Assembly: GCF_001969365.1 (NCBI RefSeq)
Contig: NZ_CP019312.1
Span: forward strand, 1-64,000
DNA: 64,000 bases
From: Tateyamaria omphalii
GTDB lineage: Bacteria; Pseudomonadota; Alphaproteobacteria; Rhodobacterales; Rhodobacteraceae
Direction: 5' to 3'
Shown: positions 44,653 to 53,396 of the stretch, one piece after another
Layout of the letters: each line of letters begins with the position of its first letter
How positions within the stretch are numbered: position 1 is the first letter of the stretch
Notes under the pieces: model-generated
What the model was told of the DNA's origin: nothing
What the model saw: only the letters and a program-made list of their open reading frames with translations
Databases searched by the model: none
Translations under genes and position numbers: made by a program

Positions 44653-45621
44653 CTAACGCGTCGGCACCGTGCGCGCGCGGTCGCCAGACAGAGCATCGGC
44701 GCGTGTTGTGCCGTCGGCGGGGCGCAGAAGCGATGCGCGCTGTCCCGCCGCCTCGGGCAGCAGAACGGCGCGGCGGGCGACGAAACGGCCCGTATAGGGG
44801 CCGAAATAGACCGCGCGGCTGTTGGCGAACCCACCCAGTTGCAGGCGCTGGTCAAAGCTGTGCCCCAGTCCGGCCAGGCGGAAACCGGGGGCCGTGGCGA
44901 CCTGTTCCAGATACCCCTCGACCGACAATTGCCGAAGCGTGTCGCCCCGTTCGCGGAAGCGGCCAAAGCGCAACGATGAGGCGTCAAGGCGGCCGTGGGT
45001 GAATTGGCCCCTGGCCACGACGAACTGCCCGGCGATCAGGCTTTGGCCGCGCGGCGGGGCCAGCGGCGTCTGGCCGATGCGCCACCCGCCTCCGGCGGAC
45101 CCTTCGAGCACGCCGGAGACGATGTCATCGCCTTGAGGTGCCGCCTGCAGCAGGCTCGCCTGAACGGCGCCGTCCTGTTGCCAGATGCCCCCGACGGTGA
45201 CGCGTTCGCCCATCCGGGCGGCCAGCCCTGCAATGCCGCGCACCGGCGTGCTGTTGACGGCAAAGCCCTCTCCCTGACGCAGCAGGATCCCCGTCAGCGG
45301 GTCGTCGATGTCGATCCGCTGCGCCTCGAACCGGCCCAAGCGGGCACGGGCGAGCAGGGTCAGCGTGCGCCCCGGCACCAGCAGGCTGTCGCTGGCGCGC
45401 CTGTTGGCCGCAAAGATGCGCGTGTTCGGGGTCACCTCGACCCGCAGACCATTGACCAACACGCTGCCGGTGCCGGTCATCAGGCCCACGATCCCGGTGC
45501 CGCCAATGCCGCCCTCGAACGGGTCATCACCGAGTTGGGCCACTGGAATGGCAGGCGAACAGGCGCTGAATGCTGTGCCCCCCATAAGCCCAAGCATGTG
45601 CCGTCTGGTCAGCTGTGTCAC
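44653..45621 (-). CDS. DUF5666-domain exported protein
   Basis: A 322-residue protein with a signal peptide containing a twin-arginine-like start and lipobox-like end (MTQLTRRHMLGLMGGTAFSA, Cys21). Repeated small beta-barrel (OB-like) units such as GTGSVLVNGLRVEVTPNTRI and GERVTVGGIWQQDGAVQASLL are the DUF5666 pattern. Function unknown. Its ATG overlaps the stop of the DUF6502 gene by 4 bp, so the two act together. Confidence 0.8.
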   Translation of the reverse strand: MTQLTRRHMLGLMGGTAFSACSPAIPVAQLGDDPFEGGIGGTGIVGLMTGTGSVLVNGLRVEVTPNTRIFAANRRASDSLLVPGRTLTLLARARLGRFEAQRIDIDDPLTGILLRQGEGFAVNSTPVRGIAGLAARMGERVTVGGIWQQDGAVQASLLQAAPQGDDIVSGVLEGSAGGGWRIGQTPLAPPRGQSLIAGQFVVARGQFTHGRLDASSLRFGRFRERGDTLRQLSVEGYLEQVATAPGFRLAGLGHSFDQRLQLGGFANSRAVYFGPYTGRFVARRAVLLPEAAGQRASLLRPADGTTRADALSGDRARTVPTR

Positions 45622-46469
45622 GGATCCGGGGCCTTTTCGTCTGTGTCCGCAGCTGCGGCGTCTTCGCGGTACAAGTAAATGCCCAGCCGGTAGCGTTGTC
45701 GAGGGCCCTCTGCGTCTTGCGCCGCGCGGTGCAGGGCGCTGGACTGACGGTTGAGATCCTCCAGCAGCTCCTGCGCCTTGGCCCGTGCGGCAGCCTCCAC
45801 TTCATCAATGGCGTCGGGCGGCAACTGGTTGTAGAACACCGCGCGTTCGAAAAACGGCGGCGTGTCGGCCAGCAGGTTCTCGGTCGCGGCGGCCAGATGA
45901 TCGCCCACATTGGCGGCAAAGAACGCCTCCTTGTCCCGCGCCGAGCCGGTGCCGACCACCGCCTCTGTCTGCAATTCAAGCAGGCCGTCGGCGGTTTCGC
46001 TGACCAGACCGGCATTCATCAACTCATCGAGGACAGTGCGGGGCCGGACATCGCGATTGACCGACCGGACAAGCGTTTCGAAATCGGCGGCGTCATCGGC
46101 CTGCCGGGGGAGCAGGCGCGGGGTGCCATCGGTGATGAACTCCGGGGCCGACATCCATTGGCCGATGACGGTGGCCAGCAGCGCGCTTTTACGGCGGCTC
46201 TGGCCCGTCTCATCCGGTCCTTCGGCCTTGATCGTGCGGATGTCCTTGCGGTGTACTCCGGTGAGCAGCGCGATGCGGCTGTCGGTCAATGGCTTGTCAT
46301 CCAGGCGAAAGGATTCCTCCGCCACTTCGACATAGACCCGTTTAAGCAGGCCGTAGACCACGGGAGCCGTCAGGCCGCGCGCAATCATCGTCCGCACCAG
46401 TGGGCGAAGTAACCCCCTGAGAACACGCATGAATGCGTCTGATGCGCTGGTTTGCTCGCGTCTTGCCAT
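45618..46469 (-). CDS. DUF6502-like protein, candidate regulator of the divergent fasciclin operon
   Basis: A 283-residue helical protein beginning MARREQTSASDAF. The N-terminal ~120 residues include GLTAPVVYGLLKRVYVEVAEE and PLTDSRIALLTGVHRKDIRTIKAE, which looks like a winged-helix DNA-binding unit, as in the DUF6502 family. ATG 46469 lies 17 bp from a perfect palindrome in the divergent promoter region. Regulation of itself and of the fasciclin genes is an inference from this layout. Confidence 0.7.
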   Translation of the reverse strand: MARREQTSASDAFMRVLRGLLRPLVRTMIARGLTAPVVYGLLKRVYVEVAEESFRLDDKPLTDSRIALLTGVHRKDIRTIKAEGPDETGQSRRKSALLATVIGQWMSAPEFITDGTPRLLPRQADDAADFETLVRSVNRDVRPRTVLDELMNAGLVSETADGLLELQTEAVVGTGSARDKEAFFAANVGDHLAAATENLLADTPPFFERAVFYNQLPPDAIDEVEAAARAKAQELLEDLNRQSSALHRAAQDAEGPRQRYRLGIYLYREDAAAADTDEKAPDP

Positions 46470-46485
46470 TACCCGAGAATATCGT

Positions 46486-46564
46486 GCGTGGAAAAATTTT
46501 CCACGCAAATCCTTGAAATCTGCGGGGGCTGCGTCACTTCGTCGTCCGTGGGAAATATTCCCAC
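46486..46564. promoter_or_regulatory. Two related palindromes in the DUF6502-fasciclin divergent promoter
   Basis: A 21-bp perfect palindrome at 46486-46506 (half GCGTGGAAAA, one central base) and a 17-bp palindrome at 46548-46564 (GTGGGAA-ATA-TTCCCAC). Both fit GTGGRAA-N3-TTYCCAC with centres 60 bp apart. They are the likely operators of one dimeric regulator. Confidence 0.65.
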
Positions 46565-46603
46565 AGAAACGACAGGCCCCGCGCCACCACGAGGAGAACA
46601 CAC

Positions 46604-47092
46604 ATGAAACGCCGTTCCTTTATGAAAATGACCGCCATCGGCGCTGCCCTTGCCACCCTTGGCGCCTGCGCCGAGATGAACACGCAGCCCGACATCGTCG
46701 ACACCGCGATTGCCGCCGGGTCCTTTACCACACTGGTGGCTGCCGTGCAGGCCGCCGATCTGGTCGACACGCTGAAAAGCCCCGGCCCCTTCACCGTCTT
46801 TGCCCCCACGGACGACGCCTTTGCCGCGCTGCCCGCAGGCACGGTTGAAAACCTGCTCAAGCCGGAAAACAAGGACCAGCTGGTCAGCATCCTGACCTAT
46901 CACGTGCTGCCGGGCCAAACGCTGTCCTCTGATCTGGCCGGTCAGCGTCTGAGCGTGGCGACTGTGAACGGCGCCAACGTCCATATCGACGGGCGCAACG
47001 GCGTCAAAGTCGAACAATCCAACGTGATCCAGGCCGACATCCTGGCCTCGAACGGCGTGATCCACGTGATCGACAAGGTCCTTATCCCCTGA
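46604..47092 (+). CDS. Fasciclin-domain lipoprotein
   Basis: A 162-residue exported protein. A signal segment with lipobox ([11 protein letters not shown]) is followed by one fasciclin (FAS1) domain with the conserved blocks [16 protein letters not shown] (H1) and LTYHVLPGQ, and C-terminal [26 protein letters not shown]1 domains mediate adhesion at the cell surface. RBS GAGGAG precedes ATG 46604. First gene of a two-gene operon. Confidence 0.92.
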   Translation: MKRRSFMKMTAIGAALATLGACAEMNTQPDIVDTAIAAGSFTTLVAAVQAADLVDTLKSPGPFTVFAPTDDAFAALPAGTVENLLKPENKDQLVSILTYHVLPGQTLSSDLAGQRLSVATVNGANVHIDGRNGVKVEQSNVIQADILASNGVIHVIDKVLIP

Positions 47093-47120
47093 ACACTCCA
47101 ACCCGGAAGGAGACTGAACC

Positions 47121-49106
47121 GTGCCAGCCACGACATTTAACTTCACCGGTTTTGCTGAAAGCGACCTGACCCAGGGCAACCTGGGTCACGGGTCCACTTT
47201 CACCCAGCCTGATGTCGCGACACTTGAATTCGAAGTGATCGACAACGACACCAACCTGAGCGGCGATTTTCATGATCTTTCGCTCGATCGAAGCGGCCAA
47301 CACGCCTCCATCCTCTCGGGTGGAGAGGATGTGGGAACGGGCGCACGGCTCTATGCCGAGCGTGTGTTTCACGTCACAGGCTCTGACGGCAACGAATACG
47401 TGCTTGTCGAGCTTGAACAGGAACACAACCACACCGACTTCTTCACCTACCGCGGCGCGGTGCCACCCGCGGGCACCCAGTTGACCGTGACAGGCGTGCA
47501 GAATGTTCTTCACGTTCCCTACGCCGATCTTGGGGCAGGGGCGACAACGCAAAACATCGTTGCAATCGCCGCGGGGTCGGATGACTTCAACATTCTGGTG
47601 CAGGCGCTGACGGCTGCGGGCCTCGTCGAAACGGTCCAGAACCTCGACGACATCACCGTTTTTGCCCCAACAGACGCGGCCTTTACCCAACTGGCCGTCG
47701 ATCTGGGCTTTGAAGGCGATACGTCTGACGAAAACGCCGTCTTTGGCGCAATCGCAGATGCCCTTACCGCACTGGCACCGGATGGTGATCCAATCCCACT
47801 GCTCACGGACATTCTCTTGTATCACGTGTCCTCCAGTGCGCTGACCGCCGATGAAATTGCAGCGGCGGGCAGCGTCGATACGCTTCTGTCTGGCGCGTCC
47901 TTCGGGACGGACGGGACCGAACTCATCGACGCAGAGCCGGACATCGACAATCCGAATATCGTCATTCCCGATATCGAGGCGACCAATGGCACCATCCAGG
48001 CCATCGACCGGGTTCTGTTGCCGCTGGATATCCCCGGCAACACGCCCGAGCCGGGACCGGAGCTCACGCTCACGGGCCTTGTCGCGGCGAGCGGCGGTGT
48101 CTTTGATGCGGACGGCACGGATTTCGACATCCTGCTCAATGCGGTGCAGGCGGCCGGGCTGGCAGGGGCGCTGGACGATCCCGAGGCGGACCTGACCGTT
48201 TTTGCGCCGAATGACGCGGCATTTGTCGGTCTCGCGCAGACCCTGGGCTTTGGCGGGTCGGACGAGGGCGAGGCATTTGCCTATATCGTCGACGCACTGA
48301 CACTGCTGAGCGCGGGCGGTGACCCCATCGCGCTGCTCACCGACATCCTTCTGTATCACGTGTCGCCGGGCGCACAGGATGCCGATGCCGTGCTGGGATC
48401 CACCACGTTGGACACCCTTCTGGGCGCGACCATCGGCGTGGATGGCACCAGCCTTGTCGACAATGACCCCGACGTGCCAGATCCGAACATCATCCAGACC
48501 AATCTGGACGCGACGAACGGGATCGCGCACGTGATCGACGGTGTGTTGCTGCCGATTGATGTGCTGCCCGACAACGGACCGGGGCGCGTCGATTTCATCA
48601 TTGACGATGACGGCGGGTCCATAATCTTCACCGGCAGGAATGACGATTTTGTCTTCGGCAAAGGTGGCGATGATCTGATCGGGCTGGGCGCGGGCCACGA
48701 CGTGGGCCTCGGCGGCGACGGCGACGACATCATTCTCGGAGGCCGGGGCCGTGACACGTTGAATGGCGGTGACGGCGACGATGTCCTTCTCGGTGGGCGC
48801 AACCATGATACGCTGGATGGCGGCGATGGAGATGACAGGCTGTTCGGTGGGCGCGCCAACGACGTGCTGACCGGCGGAGAGGGCGAAGACGTTTTCGTCT
48901 TTGGCCGGCGCGACGGTGACGACCTCATCACCGACTTCACTGCGGGCGAGGATGCCATTCAATTGCGGGGCTTCTTTGGCAGCCGCGATGTGATGGACCT
49001 GGTATCGTCGGGCAAAGACGGGGCCGTCATCACCTTCGGCCACGCAACCGTCACGCTCGCAGGTGTTGCCGCTCACGCGCTGAGCGCCGACGACTTCCTG
49101 TTCTGA
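47121..49106 (+). CDS. Secreted protein with two fasciclin domains and C-terminal RTX calcium-binding repeats
   Basis: A 661-residue protein. N-terminal ~140 residues form a beta-rich spondin-like domain; two FAS1 domains follow (LDDITVFAPTDAAFTQLA and ADLTVFAPNDAAFVGLA, each ending with a conserved I-D-V-L-P type strand). Then come GGxGxDxxx repeats (GGDGDDIILGGRGRDTLNGG and further nonapeptides) and a C-terminal secretion tail ending DDFLF. There is no signal peptide; export by a type I system is expected. The start is GTG 47121 after AAGGAGA. It is likely a surface adhesin. Confidence 0.88.
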   Translation: MPATTFNFTGFAESDLTQGNLGHGSTFTQPDVATLEFEVIDNDTNLSGDFHDLSLDRSGQHASILSGGEDVGTGARLYAERVFHVTGSDGNEYVLVELEQEHNHTDFFTYRGAVPPAGTQLTVTGVQNVLHVPYADLGAGATTQNIVAIAAGSDDFNILVQALTAAGLVETVQNLDDITVFAPTDAAFTQLAVDLGFEGDTSDENAVFGAIADALTALAPDGDPIPLLTDILLYHVSSSALTADEIAAAGSVDTLLSGASFGTDGTELIDAEPDIDNPNIVIPDIEATNGTIQAIDRVLLPLDIPGNTPEPGPELTLTGLVAASGGVFDADGTDFDILLNAVQAAGLAGALDDPEADLTVFAPNDAAFVGLAQTLGFGGSDEGEAFAYIVDALTLLSAGGDPIALLTDILLYHVSPGAQDADAVLGSTTLDTLLGATIGVDGTSLVDNDPDVPDPNIIQTNLDATNGIAHVIDGVLLPIDVLPDNGPGRVDFIIDDDGGSIIFTGRNDDFVFGKGGDDLIGLGAGHDVGLGGDGDDIILGGRGRDTLNGGDGDDVLLGGRNHDTLDGGDGDDRLFGGRANDVLTGGEGEDVFVFGRRDGDDLITDFTAGEDAIQLRGFFGSRDVMDLVSSGKDGAVITFGHATVTLAGVAAHALSADDFLF

Positions 49107-49130
49107 ACCAGAGCGTCACAAAACAGAATG

Positions 49131-49160
49131 AGCGGCCGTGCCACGCGCGCGGCCGCTTTC
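49131..49160 (+). terminator. Terminator-like hairpin after the fasciclin-RTX gene
   Basis: Arms AGCGGCCG (49131-49138) and CGGCCGCT (49150-49157) with an 11-nt loop, followed by TTCCTT. It lies between convergent genes. Confidence 0.6.
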
Positions 49161-49172
49161 CTTGTTGGCGTA

Positions 49173-50315
49173 TCACGCCACCTGACGGCCCTGGCTGAAC
49201 ACCTCGCGCGCCGCGGCCATCCCATCAATCCGCGCAAAACGCACAAGGTCCGCGCGTTGACCCACGGCAATATCCCCGCGGTCCTTCAATCCGACAGACC
49301 GCGCGGGCGTTCGGGTGACCGTGGCGATCCCGCGCGCCATGTCGCCCCACATCTCGCCCAACTGCACGGCGGACAACAAAAGCGCGGCAGGCACGTAGTC
49401 TGACGACAGGATGTCCAGCAAGTCACGCTCGGCCAGGTCGCTGGCCGCGACGTTGCCGGAATGCGACCCGCCCCGCACGAGGTTGGGCGCGCCCATGATG
49501 ATGGCGATGCCCTTGTCGCGGCACGCCTCTGCGGCCTCGACCGTGGTGGGGAACTCCGCCACCACGACCCCGTGAGCGGCCGACACGCCCACCTGGTCGG
49601 ATGTCGTGTCGTCGTGGCTGGCAAGCACGGCGCCCAGCCGCCCGGCCTCTGCCACCGCCGCCGCCTCATGCTGCGCGCCCAGCCGATTCTGCAGCCCCTG
49701 CAGCTTGGCCACATGCTGCGCGAACTCGTTTTCGGTCAGGTTGTTCTTGCCCATGACATAGGCCTTCATCTTGTCGATATCGCGGAACTGCCGCTGGCCG
49801 GGCGTGTGGTCCATCAGGCTCACGATGCCGACGCGGTCGTCTGCCGTGAACTCGGCAAGCTCTTCGGTCAGCGTCTCGGAACAGATCTCGGCCCTCAGGT
49901 GCAGGAAATGGCTGATCTTCAGCACCCCTTGCGCGCGCAAGGCCAGCATCTCGGATGATAGCTCGCGCGCATATTTCAGATACCGCCCTTTGCCCGTTGG
50001 GATCGACCCAACCCGCATGGCGTCAAATACTGTGGTGATCCCGGTGCCTGCCAATTCGCGGTCATGGGCCAGGATCGCCGGGGCGTGCGGCCATGACACC
50101 TTGGGCCGGGGCGACATATGGCGTTCCAGGTTATCGGTGTGCAACTCGATCAGGCCCGGGGCGATGAAATCGCCCTCGCAGTCCAGCGCATCGGCAGGCA
50201 CGGCCGCCCCCGTGCCGATCTCGGCAATCAGCCCGTCGCGCAGCACGACATGGCCGGTGATCACCTCATCCGGCAGAACAAGCCGGGCGTTGGCGAGGAT
50301 CGTGTCTTGTGTCAT
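49173..50315 (-). CDS. phnM: Alpha-D-ribose 1-methylphosphonate 5-triphosphate diphosphatase
   Basis: A 380-residue amidohydrolase-fold enzyme that removes pyrophosphate from ribose 1-methylphosphonate 5-triphosphate in the C-P lyase pathway. Motifs: LIELHTDNLERHMSPRP (metal His), SLMDHTPGQRQFRD, VLASHDDTT, and IIMGAPNLVRGGSHSGN, all PhnM hallmarks. ATG 50315 is used. It lies apart from the phnG-N transcript and divergent from the DUF1045 gene. A second PhnM is encoded at 57523. Confidence 0.95.
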   Translation of the reverse strand: MTQDTILANARLVLPDEVITGHVVLRDGLIAEIGTGAAVPADALDCEGDFIAPGLIELHTDNLERHMSPRPKVSWPHAPAILAHDRELAGTGITTVFDAMRVGSIPTGKGRYLKYARELSSEMLALRAQGVLKISHFLHLRAEICSETLTEELAEFTADDRVGIVSLMDHTPGQRQFRDIDKMKAYVMGKNNLTENEFAQHVAKLQGLQNRLGAQHEAAAVAEAGRLGAVLASHDDTTSDQVGVSAAHGVVVAEFPTTVEAAEACRDKGIAIIMGAPNLVRGGSHSGNVAASDLAERDLLDILSSDYVPAALLLSAVQLGEMWGDMARGIATVTRTPARSVGLKDRGDIAVGQRADLVRFARIDGMAAAREVFSQGRQVA

Positions 50316-50349
50316 GTGCCTGTCATCTCGAACTGGAATGGGGTTGGTC

Positions 50350-51030
50350 ATGTTCACGCGATACGCTGTCTATTACACGCCCGAGGTGGACACGCCGCTT
50401 GCCGCATTCGGCGCCGCATGGCTGGGTTGGGACAGCGTCGCAGGCCGCGCCGAGACGCATCCGCCGGTCGCAGCGATTGATGTCGCTGCGGTGACCGGGA
50501 CGCCCCGCAAATACGGCTTCCACGGCACGATCAAACCGCCCTTCCGGTTGGCCGAAGGACAGACCGCGGACGGTTTGCAGGCGGCCCTTGCAGCGCTCTG
50601 CGCCAGTGCCGCGCCCGTGACCCTTCAGGGGCTGGACCTGGCGCGACTGGGCCGCTTTCTGGCCCTCGTGCCGCAGGGCGATGCCACACCCCTCGCCACG
50701 CTCGCAGCGCGGGCGGTGCAAGAGCTCGACCGCTTTCGCGCGCCGCCCACCGACGCAGAACTGGCCAAGCGCCGCGCCGCACGGCTGACGCCCGCACAGG
50801 ACGCGCATCTGGTGCGGTGGGGCTACCCTTACGTGATGGATGAATTCCGGTTCCACCTCACGCTCAGCGGCAGGCTGGACGAGGACACCATGGACCGGAC
50901 CGAGGCCGCGCTGATCCCCCTGCTGGCGCCGCTCGATCTGTCGCCCTACCACATCACCGGCCTGACCCTGCTGGGCGAGGACGATGCGGGCATGTTCCAC
51001 CAAATCCAACGCTACGCCCTCACCGGATAG
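50350..51030 (+). CDS. DUF1045 phosphonate-metabolism protein (2H phosphoesterase-like)
   Basis: A 226-residue protein of the DUF1045 family found in phn loci. Two H-x-T-type motifs, KYGFHGTIKPPF (about residue 57-68) and FRFHLTLSG (about 174-182), are those of 2H phosphoesterases, which could hydrolyse cyclic phosphate intermediates such as ribose 1,2-cyclic phosphate formed after C-P cleavage. It is convergent with phnN, overlapping it by 19 bp. CTGTCAT upstream at 50320-50326 may be half a Pho box. Confidence 0.88.
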   Translation: MFTRYAVYYTPEVDTPLAAFGAAWLGWDSVAGRAETHPPVAAIDVAAVTGTPRKYGFHGTIKPPFRLAEGQTADGLQAALAALCASAAPVTLQGLDLARLGRFLALVPQGDATPLATLAARAVQELDRFRAPPTDAELAKRRAARLTPAQDAHLVRWGYPYVMDEFRFHLTLSGRLDEDTMDRTEAALIPLLAPLDLSPYHITGLTLLGEDDAGMFHQIQRYALTG

Positions 51031-51554
51031 AGCGCTGCAAGCGCCGCGCGCACGGTGGCCTCCAAGGCGCCTGAATTGTCGATGACCGTCGCCTCGATCC
51101 CCGCAGGCAGGCCAGTGCCCGCGCGCGACAGGCGTTTTGCAATATCTGCGTCCGTCTCGCGCCCCCGGGCGCCAAGACGATGCGCCAGCGTCTCAGGATC
51201 AGCAGTCAGCGCAATGACGCGCAAGCCGGGAAAGCGGGCGCGGGCCTTGATCAGCACGCCCCGCGACAGGTTGGCCAGCATATCTCGCCCGGCGCCAAGG
51301 GCCACATCCACGTCCTCCGGAATGCCGTAGTGCAGACCGTGCGCGGCCCAGGACAGGGCGAATGCGCCCTGACGCTCCATTCCCTGGAAGACAGGAACGG
51401 TAACCCCGTCAAACACCTCTCCACCCGCGGTTGTTGGGCGGGTGATCACTCGGCGGACAAGCCCAACGCGCGGCTCGGCCTGCGCCATCGCCTCCATCAC
51501 CGTGTCCTTGCCGACGCCCGACGGGCCGACAACTGCGATCAACCGACCGGTCAC
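51012..51554 (-). CDS. phnN: Ribose 1,5-bisphosphate phosphokinase
   Basis: A 180-residue guanylate-kinase-fold enzyme that converts ribose 1,5-bisphosphate to PRPP, closing the C-P lyase pathway. Walker [10 protein letters not shown] is at residues ~10-18. [13 protein letters not shown] and [12 protein letters not shown] match PhnN. ATG 51554 overlaps the phnL stop by 4 bp. Last gene of the phnG-phnN operon. Confidence 0.94.
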   Translation of the reverse strand: MTGRLIAVVGPSGVGKDTVMEAMAQAEPRVGLVRRVITRPTTAGGEVFDGVTVPVFQGMERQGAFALSWAAHGLHYGIPEDVDVALGAGRDMLANLSRGVLIKARARFPGLRVIALTADPETLAHRLGARGRETDADIAKRLSRAGTGLPAGIEATVIDNSGALEATVRAALAALYPVRA

Positions 51555-52234
51555 GCGGCACGCTCCGGCGTAAACGCGCTGACATCCACCTCGCGGTCAC
51601 AGACCTGCGCGCGCGCGGCCTCGTCATGGAAAATGCCGACGATGGCCGCGCCGCGCGCCTTCGCGCGGTCGATCAGTTCAAGCACGACAGAGCGGTTCTT
51701 GGCATCCAGGCTCGCCGTTGGCTCGTCCAGCAAAAGCGCGGGATAGTCATGGGCAAACCCGCGCGCGATATTCACGCGCTGCTGCTCACCGCCCGAAAAC
51801 GTGGTGGGGCTCAGCGACCACAGCCGTTCGGGGATATTGAGCATCGCGAGCAACTCCTTGGCCCGCGCCTCTGCCTGCTTTGCATCGACGCCGACAGCGC
51901 GCAGCGGTTCCGCCACGACCTCAATCGTCGGCACACGCGGCACCACGCGCAGGAACTGGCTGACATAGCCCAGCGTCTCGCGGCGCAACGCCAGCACATC
52001 GCGCGGCGGGGCCGATGCCACATCGACATCCCCGACCATGATCCGACCGGCCTGCGCAGTGTAGTTGCCGTAAATCATCCGCATCAGCGTCGACTTGCCC
52101 GCGCCGGACGCGCCCACAAGCGCCACACACTCGCCCGGTGCCACGGCCAGATCGGCCCCCTGCATCACAGGGATCACCGCACTGCCCTGATTGTGCAGAA
52201 CAAAGGATTTCGCAACACCACTGACTTCAATCAT
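51551..52234 (-). CDS. phnL: C-P lyase accessory ABC-type ATPase PhnL
   Basis: A 227-residue ABC-ATPase fold protein. Walker [10 protein letters not shown], signature [14 protein letters not shown], Walker [15 protein letters not shown]. PhnL belongs to the non-transporting ATPases that assemble with PhnK on the C-P lyase core complex. It is separated from phnK by 56 bp containing a hairpin. Confidence 0.95.
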   Translation of the reverse strand: MIEVSGVAKSFVLHNQGSAVIPVMQGADLAVAPGECVALVGASGAGKSTLMRMIYGNYTAQAGRIMVGDVDVASAPPRDVLALRRETLGYVSQFLRVVPRVPTIEVVAEPLRAVGVDAKQAEARAKELLAMLNIPERLWSLSPTTFSGGEQQRVNIARGFAHDYPALLLDEPTASLDAKNRSVVLELIDRAKARGAAIVGIFHDEAARAQVCDREVDVSAFTPERAA

Positions 52235-52270
52235 GATCAGATCTTCTTCTGACTAAAAATACCACGGGGT

Positions 52271-52287
52271 CCGGGGCAGAGCCCCGG
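52271..52287 (-). repeat. Intra-operon hairpin between phnK and phnL
   Basis: CCGGGGC-AGA-GCCCCGG, a 7-bp perfect stem. On the minus strand it is followed by GACCCCGTGGTATTTTTAG. The sequence is like a small palindrome widely dispersed in alphaproteobacteria. It may lower phnL-phnN expression or protect the upstream mRNA. Confidence 0.6.
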
Positions 52288-52290
52288 TCG

Positions 52291-53061
52291 TCACACCTGC
52301 AACACACTCGACACCAGCAATTGGGAATAAGCGTGCTGCGGATCATCGAGCACCTGATCGGTCAGCCCCGTCTCAACCACATGCCCGTCCTTCATCACCA
52401 TCAACCGATCCGCAAGCAGGCGGACAACGGCGAGATCGTGGGTCACGATGATGGCGCTCAGCCCCATCTCGCGGACCAGCCCGCGCAACAGATCCAGAAG
52501 GCGGGCCTGCACCGACACGTCCAAACCACCCGTGGGTTCATCCATGAACACCAGCCGCGGCCCGGTGACCAGGTTGCGCGCGATCTGCAACCGCTGCTGC
52601 ATCCCACCCGAAAACTGGCGCGGGCGGTCGTCGATACGATCTTCGGCAATCTCGACCCGGCCCAGCCAGTCAATGGCCTGGTCCCGAATGTCGCCGTAAT
52701 GCCGCGCCCCCACGGCCATCAACCGCTCGCCCACATTGCCGCCTGCGCTCACGTTCATGCGCAGCCCGTCGCGCGCGTGCTGGTGGACAAAGGCCCAGTC
52801 GGTCCGCCCCAGCATCCGCCGCTCCGGCTCGCTCATGGTGACGGTGTCGCGCATGCCGTCCGCGCGCGTGTCGAACAGCACGCGGCCCGCGTCGGGGGGC
52901 AGGTGCCCGGCCATGCAGTTCAGCAGCGTGGACTTGCCCGACCCGCTTTCGCCGACGATGCCCATGACTTCGCCGGGATACAGATCAAAAGAGACATCGG
53001 CGCAGCCGATGCGCTGCCCGTAGAACTTCGACAGACCCTCGACCTTCAACAGCGGGCTCAT
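52291..53061 (-). CDS. phnK: C-P lyase accessory ABC-type ATPase PhnK
   Basis: A 256-residue ABC-ATPase with Walker A GESGSGKST (~37-45), signature FSGGMQQRLQIARN, and Walker B LVFMDEPTGGLDVSVQ. PhnK binds the PhnGHIJ core and helps activate the C-P lyase. Its ATG overlaps the stop of the NIPSNAP gene by 4 bp. Confidence 0.95.
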   Translation of the reverse strand: MSPLLKVEGLSKFYGQRIGCADVSFDLYPGEVMGIVGESGSGKSTLLNCMAGHLPPDAGRVLFDTRADGMRDTVTMSEPERRMLGRTDWAFVHQHARDGLRMNVSAGGNVGERLMAVGARHYGDIRDQAIDWLGRVEIAEDRIDDRPRQFSGGMQQRLQIARNLVTGPRLVFMDEPTGGLDVSVQARLLDLLRGLVREMGLSAIIVTHDLAVVRLLADRLMVMKDGHVVETGLTDQVLDDPQHAYSQLLVSSVLQV

Positions 53062-53396
53062 GTCGCGTCTCCGATGGCGGCACTGAAATCGGTCGGGATC
53101 AAAACCATGTCCTCGATCCCCAACACGAACTCACCATGCTGGGCAGAGGTTTCGGCCTTGATCCGCGTCCATTCGTCGTCGGCCATGAACGCGGCCCACT
53201 TGTCTCCCATTTCAGCTTCATCAGCCCACGCCAATAGGTAGACAAAGCGCACCCGCCCCTCACGCTCGTCGGTCCACATCGCCTGAATGCGAAAGCCATG
53301 CGCGCCCATCAACCGCGCCGCATGATCGCGAAAACGGTCCAGAAACGGCCCGCGATTGCCGGGCGGCACCTCGTAAATGCGCAATTGGTTGATCAT
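53058..53396 (-). CDS. NIPSNAP-family protein inserted between phnJ and phnK
   Basis: A 112-residue ferredoxin-like alpha-beta-barrel protein: MINQLRIYEVPPGNRGPFLDRFRDHAARLM and FVYLLAWADEAEMGDKWAAFMADDEW are typical of NIPSNAP domains. Not part of the canonical phn set, yet it overlaps phnJ and phnK by 4 bp each, so it is fully built into the operon. Role unknown. Confidence 0.88.
   Translation of the reverse strand: MINQLRIYEVPPGNRGPFLDRFRDHAARLMGAHGFRIQAMWTDEREGRVRFVYLLAWADEAEMGDKWAAFMADDEWTRIKAETSAQHGEFVLGIEDMVLIPTDFSAAIGDAT

Noticed and set aside
47082..49076. Long minus-strand ORF (664 codons) opposite the fasciclin-RTX gene
   Set aside because: It mirrors the codon structure of a GC-rich gene with clear FAS1 and RTX motifs; its own translation shows no recognisable domain.
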